The notes: generated from the sequence alone by a model not told the origin. Positions 1 to 7,800 are shown, counted from the first letter of the stretch. The stretch is 7,839 nucleotides of DNA from Bacteroidales bacterium (GCA_025350385.1 JANXXZ010000472.1:1-7839); one strand, 5' to 3'. Numbers and translations: made by a program.

Positions 1-835
1 GTTCATCATGAATTTCGCGCGAAAGTGCTGTGCGTTCCTCTTCACGAACCGTAACGATGCGGGAAGTGAGTGCATGAAGCTGGACATTTGCTTCTTCAAG
101 TTTCTGTTCCGACTTTTTTCGTTCGCCAATTTCCTGAAGAAGCTTACTGTTAGTGACCTCAAGCTCATTCATTACTTCAACTGCATCACCCATCATACTT
201 AGGGTTGCTATCCGTGCTTTTACGAGTTCCTCGTTGGCATGAGCCAGGGTTGCTGTACGTTCAGCCACCCGTTTTTCCAGGGTATTCCGGGCTTCACGCA
301 GTTGACCTTCAATCAGCTTATATTCAGAAACATCTACTGCAATAACACCGATTTCACCTGTTGAATCATTATCGCTTAAGTAATTTATTGACAGCCGCAA
401 TTGAACCGGCTCCACCAGACCTTCAGCCTGAAACGGAACATTAAATCTCTTTTTGCTTCCCTGGCTCTCACGGATTAATTTATCAAACTTGAAAGCCGAA
501 GCCTGTGAAATATAATAATTAAAATTTGACCCGATCACTTGTTCGATCGGCGTGTTCATTAACCTGGCAAAATGATTGTTGCAATATACGATCTTCCCTT
601 TCGTTGACAATATCAGGGACCCTTCATTCATTCTGTTAAAAAAGGCCTTGGTGGAGGCTTCATTCGGTGATGATGAAATAATAAAGTCTTTATTCACTTC
701 TTTTTCAGTGAGAGAATCTTCGTGTATGTTCCGGATGGCATTGAGTGTATTCTGCGATTCGGAAAGGCGCAAACGCAACTCTTCATTTTCATGCTGAAGT
801 TGCTCAATGGATTGTGCCTCAAGATTCTTATTCAT
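1..835 (-). CDS. PAS-coiled-coil HisKA_3-type sensor histidine kinase (3' part outside window)
   Basis: Translating the minus strand from the ATG at 835 gives 278 open codons that run off base 1, so this is the N-terminal part of a cytosolic histidine kinase. No membrane segment is seen. Residues 1-50 form a charged helix resembling a leader common before PAS domains (Glu-Glu-Leu-Arg-x-Arg-Leu, then Thr-Leu-x-Ala-Ile-Arg). Residues 64-175 are a PAS domain with the motif MNEGSLILSTKGKIVYCNN. Residues 176-255 are a long coiled coil. Residues 256-278 match the dimerisation/phosphoacceptor region of the HisKA_3 (NarX/DegS-like) class: REEERTALSREIHDE, with His276 the predicted autophosphorylation site. 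The HATPase domain should follow outside the window. The start at 835 is preceded by AAAGGG at a 7-base spacing; an in-frame ATG at 862 would add nine residues. It lies 152 bp downstream of the REC-PAS gene and may share its transcript. Confident as a HisKA_3 kinase; the ligand is unknown. Confidence 0.9.
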   Translation of the reverse strand, partial: MNKNLEAQSIEQLQHENEELRLRLSESQNTLNAIRNIHEDSLTEKEVNKDFIISSSPNEASTKAFFNRMNEGSLILSTKGKIVYCNNHFARLMNTPIEQVIGSNFNYYISQASAFKFDKLIRESQGSKKRFNVPFQAEGLVEPVQLRLSINYLSDNDSTGEIGVIAVDVSEYKLIEGQLREARNTLEKRVAERTATLAHANEELVKARIATLSMMGDAVEVMNELEVTNSKLLQEIGERKKSEQKLEEANVQLHALTSRIVTVREEERTALSREIHDE

Positions 836-987
836 GAAATTACCCTTTATTAAGGATTGCATTAAAATTCCATTCCTGGTTTTGAATGCAATTACCTGCT
901 ATTGTATTTTCACTATTTCCTTATTTCTTCTGCAATTATTCGATTCCTTGTTTGCTATCTGACAAAACAGTGATAAGGAGTCCTGTT

Positions 988-2838
988 TTATGACTTGCTT
1001 TTCCCTTCCGGGTCAGGGTCATTATTTCTAATTCCTTTTTCGGCATTGAAAGGAGGAATGTATTTTTCGCCCGAGACGTTTAACTCCTGCTTGAGAAAAT
1101 CGAGATTGTATGGAAGAGGTATGCCTAACTGCATAGCCAGGCGGTTACAATGCTGCTTAAGTTCGATCATACGCATTTCCCTGCCTATTGCCAGGCGGTT
1201 GAAGCGTGTTAACTCCTCATTGGACGATGCCAGTTCCTTTATCTTTTGTTTGATTTGTTCTTCGGCATTCTTCCGGTTTGTAATATCATGTCCTATGCCA
1301 ACCAGGCCGGTTACCACTCCATATTCATCTGATAAAGGTACTTTGGTTGTAAGGAGCCACCTGCGGTTTCCAATCGCATCAAGAAAATCTTCCTCCCGGT
1401 TAATAACCGGCTGTCCTGAGTTTAAAACAGCCAGGTCGTCGGCATGCCCACGCTGACCTATTTCACCAGGAAAAGATTCGAGGTCAGTTTTGCCAACGAC
1501 TTCACTCTCGGAAGTAACCCCAATCACTGCCAGGTCGGCGGGATTGGCAATAATTTTGCGTCCTTCGGCATCTTTTACGTATACTGTGTCGGGGATATGA
1601 TCGATCAGGGTACGGAGCATCAGCCGTTCTTTTCTTATTAACTCTTCTGATTTGATCCGCTCAGTTATATCAGTAAAAATGGTAGCAAATCCATCCTTAT
1701 CCCAGGGTGATACAGAAATGAGGAAATGTTTATCTAATGGGGCATAAAAGCTCTCAAAAGTATAAGGAATCCCTGTGCTCACAACGTCGTGGTATTCGTA
1801 TAGGTATGGAGGAATTGTAGTTCCGTATACTTCGGAAGCCAGTTTGCCGACAACATCTTCCTCCCTGAGACTCAGAATATTTTCATATTGATGGTTTACT
1901 CCCACTATCCTGTAATCAACCACCCTGCCGGCATGATCATAAACCAGTTTATGCAAACAAACACCTTCTCCCATATTCGAATAGAGGTTCCTGAATCGTT
2001 CCTCGCTTTCGCGAAGGGCGATTTCAGCTTTTTTCTGCTCCGTAATGTCTTTATCCACCCCCCTGTATCCCAACAGTCTGCCTTCAGCATCAAGCAACGG
2101 CATGCCGGTTGTCGAGAGGATCACAGTATGCCCGTCCTTATGAAGGTTTGGATTTTCAAAATCCCTGAATCCCAGCATTTCGGAAAAGACGCCAAGTGCG
2201 GCTGACTTAAGTTCCTCAAGCTTTTCAGGAATAAAAAAATCATAAAAATGCTTTTTACCGATAATCTCATCGGCCGAATACCCCAGGATACTTTCGCTGG
2301 TCTTGTTTACGTATGTATATATTCCGGTTGAATCTACTTCCCAGATAAATTCACCGGCTAGTTCCGCAATCTGCTTAAACCGTTCTTCACTTTTTCGTAA
2401 TGCTATTTCAGCTTCCTGCCTTAACCGTATCGTTTCATATTTTATAAGCACGGTCTTAATTGCCGGAACAAGGCGGATGAGATTCTGTTTTATGACATAA
2501 TCGTCGGCTCCTGCTTTCATGCATTCAACAGCCACCTCTTCATTTATTGAACCTGTAACCAGGATAAATGGAATAAAAGGAGCCAGTTCCTGCCGGATAA
2601 GCAGGGCCCTCATCCCGTCGAACTTAGGCATTGAATAGTCACAAAGAATAATATCGGGCAAAAATTCCTTTAATGCGGCAATAAAATCATCCTTCGATTC
2701 CACTACCGTATCCTCAAATACGATCCCTTCGCGGGATATCATCCGTTTTTCAATTTCAATATCGCTTTTATTATCTTCAACAATGAGGATGCGTATGGGT
2801 TTTTCCATAGTCGTTTTATCTTGTTGGTGGTGGTTCAT
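988..2838 (-). CDS. REC-PAS-PAS-PAS signalling protein without kinase or DNA-binding output
   Basis: This 616-residue cytosolic protein begins with a receiver domain (about 14-132). Its acidic pair is Glu21/Asp22, the phosphoacceptor is Asp67 in CDYSMP, the switch Thr is Thr95 and the conserved Lys is Lys117 in DDYVIK. Three PAS domains follow (about 150-272, 277-397, 403-523), each ending in a PAC-type DIT-x-(R/Q)K or similar motif. A short helical region (525-570) carries RFNRLAIGREMRMIELK, which I recall as a recurrent C-terminal segment of PAS proteins. The last 45 residues are polar and unassigned. No HisKA, HATPase, GGDEF, EAL or HTH domain is present before the TAA at 988. The annotated ATG overlaps the upstream receiver gene by 23 bp. 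An in-frame ATG at 2808 (residue 11, MEKPIRILIV) starts right at the receiver fold, 7 bp after the upstream stop, and is an equally good start. It probably relays or modulates phosphoryl flow between the adjacent kinase and receiver (inference). Confidence 0.93.
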   Translation of the reverse strand: MNHHQQDKTTMEKPIRILIVEDNKSDIEIEKRMISREGIVFEDTVVESKDDFIAALKEFLPDIILCDYSMPKFDGMRALLIRQELAPFIPFILVTGSINEEVAVECMKAGADDYVIKQNLIRLVPAIKTVLIKYETIRLRQEAEIALRKSEERFKQIAELAGEFIWEVDSTGIYTYVNKTSESILGYSADEIIGKKHFYDFFIPEKLEELKSAALGVFSEMLGFRDFENPNLHKDGHTVILSTTGMPLLDAEGRLLGYRGVDKDITEQKKAEIALRESEERFRNLYSNMGEGVCLHKLVYDHAGRVVDYRIVGVNHQYENILSLREEDVVGKLASEVYGTTIPPYLYEYHDVVSTGIPYTFESFYAPLDKHFLISVSPWDKDGFATIFTDITERIKSEELIRKERLMLRTLIDHIPDTVYVKDAEGRKIIANPADLAVIGVTSESEVVGKTDLESFPGEIGQRGHADDLAVLNSGQPVINREEDFLDAIGNRRWLLTTKVPLSDEYGVVTGLVGIGHDITNRKNAEEQIKQKIKELASSNEELTRFNRLAIGREMRMIELKQHCNRLAMQLGIPLPYNLDFLKQELNVSGEKYIPPFNAEKGIRNNDPDPEGKSKS

Positions 2839-3262
2839 TAATTGCTAACCAATACAAGCCGAGATATTTTATAGCATCCGAGAACTGATTAAAGTCAACT
2901 GGTTTACGAATATAACTATTTACTCCGAGATCATAACTTTTGATTAAATCCTGTTCTTCCTTCGAAGAGGTGAGGATAACAATGAGTTGGCGGTGTGTAC
3001 GCGGGTCGGCGCGGAGCCTCCGCAATACTTCCAGGCCGTCAATAATAGGGAGGTTGATGTCGAGCAGCAAAAGAGCCGGAAGTTGGGTAATATCGCGACC
3101 CTTATGCCTCCCCTCCCCGAACATATAATCCAGTGCTTCCTGTCCATCTTCAGCCACTACAATTTCATTCACAATATTTTCTTTCAACAATGCCCGCCTG
3201 GTCAATTCAACATCGCTTGAATTGTCTTCAACCAGCAAAATCACTCTGTTTTCATTTTTCAT
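2816..3262 (-). CDS. Single-domain response regulator, Rcp1/CheY-like
   Basis: This is a 148-residue stand-alone receiver. Visible landmarks are Glu12/Asp13 (metal-binding acidic pair in LLVEDN), the phosphoacceptor Asp68 in LLLLDINLP, Thr98-Ser99 in VILTSSKEEQD, and Lys120 in YIRKPVDF. The insert between beta2 and beta3 (EALDYMFGEG) and the C-terminal LGLYWLAINEPPP are hallmarks of the Rcp1 family of receivers, which often partner phytochromes or PAS kinases. The length is normal for the family and there is no output domain, so it should act by protein contact or as a phosphorelay intermediate, not by binding DNA. It is the first gene of the minus-strand cassette. Its 3' end overlaps the next gene's first ATG by 23 bp, which fits co-transcription and possible translational coupling. 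No Shine-Dalgarno is seen ahead of the ATG at 3262; the leader is AT-rich. Assignment to the family is secure; the specific partner is inferred from position. Confidence 0.95.
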   Translation of the reverse strand: MKNENRVILLVEDNSSDVELTRRALLKENIVNEIVVAEDGQEALDYMFGEGRHKGRDITQLPALLLLDINLPIIDGLEVLRRLRADPRTHRQLIVILTSSKEEQDLIKSYDLGVNSYIRKPVDFNQFSDAIKYLGLYWLAINEPPPTR

Positions 3263-3332
3263 CCGTAAATATTTTGTTTCTTAAAGGTCGGATGGAATAT
3301 GCATGGTTATACATATTTTCATTTTATGTTAC

Positions 3333-3363
3333 TCTCGTCAAAACTTTGACAAGACGGCTATTT
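3333..3363 (+). repeat. Dispersed palindromic repeat, copy 1
   Basis: Arms TCTCGTCAAA and TTTGACAAGA (10 bp, one mismatch) surround a 2-nt centre and are followed by CGGCTATTT. The 31-bp unit matches 4095-4125 at 28 positions in the same orientation. It lies about 70-100 bp upstream of the minus-strand receiver gene, so it could be within that gene's leader or promoter region. No T-run follows the stem on either strand, so an intrinsic terminator is unlikely. Confidence 0.75.
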
Positions 3364-3822
3364 CCTGGTATTGATTTAAAAAATTCACTCTACAGGTAAA
3401 TTGTTACGAAGCCAGAATGCAATAAAAATTACAAGAAAATCAAGGATTCCAATTTGTGGATTATCTGCAATTCTGGAATGCAGATTTAGTGAAAATCAGC
3501 GTTCAACGGTAAATTAATTAGGACATTCCAAAGTTATCGGTTTTTCGTTTATTCTCTGCATTCCGAAATGAATATGCTTGTCGTATGAACGGATCATCAA
3601 TGACAATTGTTTTAATTTAAGGAAATATAAGCTCCAGATAAGTGGTTCTATCAATTGGCTGAATTCCGGTATGACTATTTATTTCAATTTCCAATTCTTC
3701 TTATACTAACCGTATCAAATTGAATTATAGGTTTTTAGAAAACTGCTAACCCGAATTGTTGTCTGAATTTACCCGGTAACAATATGCCTGACAAACCCAT
3801 AATCCTTCTGCATTGATTTTTA
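3364..3822. other. AT-rich non-coding spacer with no recognised gene
   Basis: No reading frame of useful length or protein-like composition is found on either strand. The only structure noticed is an imperfect inverted repeat at 3465-3483 (CTGCAATTC then GAATGCAG). Promoters for the minus-strand receiver gene should lie in the right-hand part of 3263-3400, but I could not identify a convincing Bacteroidota-type TAnnTTTG box. Confidence 0.6.
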
Positions 3823-3841
3823 TGTAGCGTATCGAGCTACA
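3823..3841. repeat. Inverted repeat TGTAGC-N7-GCTACA
   Basis: Perfect 6-bp arms are separated by GTATCGA. The size and spacing could suit a dimeric regulator's operator, but it is about 560 bp from the nearest gene start (3262) and no promoter is recognisable beside it. It may be another dispersed repeat or chance. Confidence 0.4.
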
Positions 3842-3963
3842 ACATTTTTATACAATCCTCTACAAATTAAAACGGTTTTGCGCGACAAGAAGGCCTCTTG
3901 ATTCCGGTGATTTTTACTTCGGTTTTTCCATCTGTTAACATTTGTTTTTACTGGGTCAGATGC

Positions 3964-3977
3964 CTGCCTGTCGGCAG
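3964..3977. repeat. Short GC-rich hairpin CTGCC-TGTC-GGCAG
   Basis: A perfect 5-bp stem with a 4-nt loop sits in otherwise AT-rich spacer, preceded by TGC and followed by AGGGGG. Its CTGCCTG core recurs in the hairpin at 4062-4084. I recall similar CTGCCTGTCGGCAGGCAG palindromes as common intergenic repeats in Bacteroidota genomes; that link is from memory and not verified here. Confidence 0.5.
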
Positions 3978-4061
3978 AGGGGGAATTACTCACAAATTGT
4001 TGATTTTAAAGGTATTCGTGAGCTAACGCTTCGCCATAATTGGTTTAATAATCCTTTTCAT

Positions 4062-4084
4062 CTGCCTGACCGCCGTCCAGGCAG
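4062..4084. repeat. GC-rich hairpin CTGCCTGAC / GTCCAGGCAG
   Basis: A 9-bp stem with one bulged C and a CGCC loop, placed 9 bp before the perfect palindrome at 4094. It shares the CTGCCTG core with the hairpin at 3964. There is no downstream T-run, so it does not look like a standard terminator. More likely it is part of a cluster of dispersed intergenic repeats. Confidence 0.6.
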
Positions 4085-4093
4085 TCAGGGTTG

Positions 4094-4125
4094 GTCTCGT
4101 CAAATTTTTGACGAGACGGCTATTT
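4094..4125 (+). repeat. Dispersed palindromic repeat, copy 2 (perfect palindrome)
   Basis: The arms GTCTCGTCAAA and TTTGACGAGAC are perfectly complementary over 11 bp with a 2-nt TT centre, and are followed by GGCTATTT as in copy 1. The shared flank outside the palindrome shows that the repeat unit is larger than the hairpin and has a defined orientation. This resembles REP-like elements known in other bacteria. Whether it is mobile cannot be judged from two copies. Confidence 0.8.
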
Positions 4126-4160
4126 AATGGATAAAACTAAAATATTAAACAGATTCTAAA

Positions 4161-4341
4161 AGACTGTTTAAATTTACAAATAATTACCCACCCCGGCCCT
4201 CCCTGAAAACAGGGAGGGAGCAGATTGTACCGGATTATTGTTCTTTCAATCAAAGAAAAATCCTTCTTAGAATTTCCTCCCCCTGATTTCAGGGGGAGAC
4301 ATGAAGGGGTAAATAAGGTTAGAATAAATTTTAAACAGTCT
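4161..4341. mobile_element. MITE-like nested inverted-repeat element (181 bp)
   Basis: The ends are perfect 12-bp terminal inverted repeats: AGACTGTTTAAA at 4161-4172 and its complement at 4330-4341. Looser similarity (GATTC near each outer edge) may extend the ends to about 4148 and 4356. Going inward, both halves read ATTACCC or ATTTACCC and then a C-rich hairpin: 4197-4218 (CCCTCCCTG, AAAA loop, perfect 9 bp) and 4277-4298 (CTCCCCCTGA, TT centre, perfect 10 bp). The element codes for nothing convincing and is too small to carry a transposase, so it would be non-autonomous. No clear target-site duplication is visible. Similar CCCTCCCTG/CAGGGAGGG palindromes recur in Bacteroidota intergenic DNA as far as I recall. 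The structure is directly seen; mobility is inferred. Confidence 0.65.
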
Positions 4342-4392
4342 CTGAATCGATTTACTTTTACCAACACCCCATCCATCTCAAATCTCCTATAA

Positions 4393-4812
4393 TTGTTGTT
4401 CCGCAGAAGTCCTTATGGCACAAACCGGACTCTCAACGAACAGCTGAGGATCAATGAACTGCATGTGAATAACTGAAATGATTTGGGAGGAAGTCGGGAA
4501 AACATCGTAAATTTGCAGAATCATAAACAGAATAACGAGTTCAAAACGGAGGCCAAGTTCATTCTGGCTGTGAACGCAACATTGGGAGAGGAATTAACCC
4601 CATTCATTTTTTCATCCCACCTTTTTAGCGTAATATCTCAGAGGCAGATGTAACCATTTCATTAACCGGGTGTAACCTGCCGGTTCAACGAACGTGATAT
4701 ATTTTCTTCGGGGGCATTGGTTAATGAAACCAGTATGCACATTGATTTCAAAGGAAGGAATAGAGAAATAATTTCCACTCATGGAAAGGTAATGAGTTCA
4801 TTCAATAATTAA
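4393..4812 (+). pseudogene. Possible decayed small gene directly upstream of the membrane sensor
   Basis: No intact frame spans this stretch, but one frame reads like protein with interruptions. It includes LNEQLRINELHVNN, a TGA at 4474-4476, then NNEFKTEAKFILAVNATLGEEL up to TAA at 4651 and 4663. A short piece in another frame (ISEADVTISLTG, about 4635-4670) suggests a frameshift, after which the first frame continues (FSSGALVNETSMHIDFKG) to a TAA at 4810-4812. That stop overlaps the ATG of the downstream sensor as TAATG, an arrangement typical of neighbouring genes in an operon. I do not recognise the family; the first half looks helical/coiled-coil. Three stops in about 139 codons is fewer than chance would give but not decisive, so non-coding DNA remains possible. 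A 6-bp inverted repeat AACCGG/CCGGTT (4664-4685) also lies here. Confidence 0.35.
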
Positions 4813-7800
4813 TGAAGAAACAAACTGAAACTGCTGTGCAGCGACAAGAAATAAAAGTACAAGACAATCATAAGCGTACTGTTAAAACTGAAGCATTGCC
4901 CGAAAACAATCCGGCGCTTCAAAAAGATCCGTCTAAGTTTTTGAAAGCAACAGGCCGATTCCGGATTGCCGTTGCCGTAGCAATCCTGCTGGTCGCCGGG
5001 GGACTGGGTACATCCTGGAAAATGAAACAGGCCGACCGCGAAATGCGGCAAGACCTTCTGCAGCAGGCACAGCTCATTGAACAGGCAATGAACCTTGATC
5101 TTGTGAGGATGATTACCGGGGCAAATTTGAACCGGAACGCAGAAGCATACAAGAGGATCAGGGAACAACTTTCAGTTATCAGGCAGACAAATCAAAACTG
5201 CCGCTTTCTCTACCTTATGGGCCGGAATGCCAGCGGTAAGGTATTCTTTTACCTGGATACTGACGAAAACAAACCGGCAAAATCAGGCGAAATCTACCCG
5301 GACGCTTCAGGTAAACTTTATGCTGTTTTCGATTCAGGGAATCCATTTGTTGAAGGACCTTTGCCTGATGCCTGGGGTACCTGGGTTACGGTAATAGTCC
5401 CCTTAACAGATCCTTTAACCGGGGAACAGATTGCAGTTTTAGGTATGGATATGGATGCAGGAGCCTGGAAATGGGCTGTTGCCAGGACTACCCTGCCAAT
5501 CCTGTTCCTCACATTTTCGCTGATAACGATCCTGCTTATCAGTGCCTACCTCTTGAAAATGCGTTCAAAATTAACCGGTAGTTCACCACGCTGGATGCGG
5601 CAAATTGAACCCGCAATAGTGATTGCAGTGGGTATAACTGTCACCTTGTTTTTTTCAAAGGCTGCATACGATAAAGTATCTTACGAGCGGGCAGAATCAT
5701 TCAAAGCCCTCGCGCTCAGTAAAACAGCCAATCTTGCCAATGATTTGTTCGACTTCCGCGATATTGAACTGGAAGGACTTGCAAACTATTATAACGGAAG
5801 TGAAAAGGTTACAAAAAAAGAGTTTCTGGAATTCACCAAATACCTTACGAGGATACCGCTAGTGCAGGCTTGGGGATGGATCCCGGCTGTGTCAGACTAT
5901 AACAAAGTTTCATTCGAATTGCTTGTTCGTTCGGAAGGAATGTCCGGTTTTGAAATCTGGCAGAATGATAAGCAGGGGAAGCGGGTAAAGGCTTCAGGCC
6001 GTGCTATGTATTTTCCTGAATTACGGGTGGCTCCCCTTGAGGAGAATGAGGGCGAGATTGGTTATGATTTCGGCTCGGAACCCTCAGGCAGTTCAACCAT
6101 TGAAATGGCAATACGAACCGGTTTAACTTCCGGTTCTGAGCCCGAAAACCTATTACAGGGAAAAGTGAGTCAAAAGGTATTACTGATTTTCAAGCCTCTC
6201 TATTACAACAAAAAGCCTGATGACCTGAGCGGTTTTGTCTTTGCCCGGCTTAAGCTGGGAACATTGCTGAAGACTACTAACCCTGACCAGGCGGCATCCA
6301 TTGATCTTAATATACTTCATAAAGATAAAGCGCCGGAATTAGTTTCTACTTCGCGTGAAACAGGCACAAATTTAAATTCGGAACTTAAACTGACCCGCCC
6401 GGTTTTTGCTTTCGGCAAAGTGTTTACCGTAACTGCCAGCGCCGGGCCTGAGTTCGTTACGATGCATCCTCTCCGGGCAGGTTGGCTGATGGTGCTGATC
6501 GGATTGCTGCTCACCTTCACATTGACAATCCTGATTACTGCGGGCATTCGCCGTCGTGAAAAACTGCAACTGCTGGTATCGGACCGGACTTCAGAATTGA
6601 AGGATAGCGAAACGAAGTTCCGGAATCTTTTCGAAAATTCACCGGTCGGTAACTCCATATCCGGGATCGATGAGTCCATGCATGTCAACAAATCATTTTG
6701 CGAAATAGTCGGGTATACCGAGGAAGAACTCAGGTTAAAGAAATGGTCGGATATTACCTATCCTGATGATATTCAATTAAGTGCTGATAAGGCCCTTGCA
6801 ATAATGGAAGGGAAAATTAATGTTGCCCGGTTCGAAAAAAGATATGTTCATAAAAACGGAAGTATTGTATGGACAGATTTATCTACTTATCTGCAGCGCA
6901 ATAAAAAGGGTGATCCGCAATTCTTTATTACCACAATTAACGATATCACCGAACGCAAGCAGGTGGAAGAGGCATTGAAGGAAAGTGAGAACCTGTATCG
7001 GAACCTGATCGAAAGAATGCCTGATGGCGTGTATAAGAGCACCCCCGAAGGCAGATTCGTCAAGGTAAATCCTGCTATGGTTAATATGCTTGGATATGAG
7101 AGTGAAAAAGAATTATTAGCCATAGATATCAAGACTCAATTGTACTTTGATCCGTTGGTTAGGGAGAGTCTGGTCCTGGCGGAAATGTTCGAAGAAATGG
7201 GGATATACCAACTCAGGAAGAAGGATGGTTCCGGAATTTGGGTGGAAGATCACGGATGGTATAATGTGGACGAACAGGGTAAAATACTTTTCCACGAGGG
7301 AATACTCCGCGATGTCTCCAATCGCCTGGAGGCCGAAGAAAAGTTGCGGGAAAGTGAAGCACGTTTCAAAAGCTATTTCGAATTATCCTTAGCCGGTATT
7401 GCAATTTCATCGCCAACTACCGGGTGGATCGAAGTGAATGATCATCTGTGTGAAATGCTTGGCTATTCCTGGGAAGAACTGAAAAGAATGACATGGTCAG
7501 AATTAACCTACCCTGATGACCTGCTTTTGGATGTGGAACAATTTAACCAGGTTATTGCAGGAGAAATCGATGGTTATTCACTGGATAAGCGGTTCATCTG
7601 TAAGAATGGGGAAATTATCTGGACAAGCATGTCCGTAAGAGGTGTTCGTTCTGCTGACGGGAAAACGGATTATCTGATTGGGATGGTATTCGACATTACC
7701 AACCGCAAAAGAGTTGAGAAAGCACTGCATGCCGAAGAGTCGCGGTTGCGGGCCATAACAGATTCAGTCCAGGACGCAATTTTGATGATAACTCCGGAAG

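Noticed and set aside
836..987. Terminator or small RNA between the REC-PAS gene and the kinase gene
   Set aside because: The 152 bp are AT-rich, and no stable stem followed by a T-run in the minus-strand direction was found; nothing else supports an RNA gene.
995..1456. 153-codon plus-strand open frame
   Set aside because: It lies wholly inside the minus-strand REC-PAS gene, is Ser/Arg/Cys-rich, and has no recognisable domain; it is a shadow frame.
4094..4117. Perfect palindrome as an intrinsic terminator
   Set aside because: The stem is AT-balanced with a 2-nt centre and is not followed by a run of T on either strand; a near-identical second copy with a conserved flank points to a dispersed repeat.
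3942..4127. 61-codon plus-strand open frame in the spacer
   Set aside because: It is made up largely of the translated CTGCC hairpins and the GTCTCGTCAAA palindrome; composition is repeat-driven and there is no ribosome-binding context.
4137..4376. 79-codon minus-strand open frame across the repeat element
   Set aside because: It coincides almost exactly with the inverted-repeat element. Its Pro/Gly-rich pieces (PPCFQGGPGW, PSCLPLKSGGG) are translations of the two C-rich hairpins, a known kind of false ORF.
3263..4811. CRISPR array or tandem repeat array in the gene-poor spacer
   Set aside because: The repeats are of different families, are irregularly spaced, and only two copies of any one unit occur; there are no regular spacers.
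4809..5512. Minus-strand open frames opposite the membrane sensor (up to 119 codons)
   Set aside because: They are antisense to a strongly supported coding region with clear TM and sensor motifs, and have no domain similarity or plausible start context.
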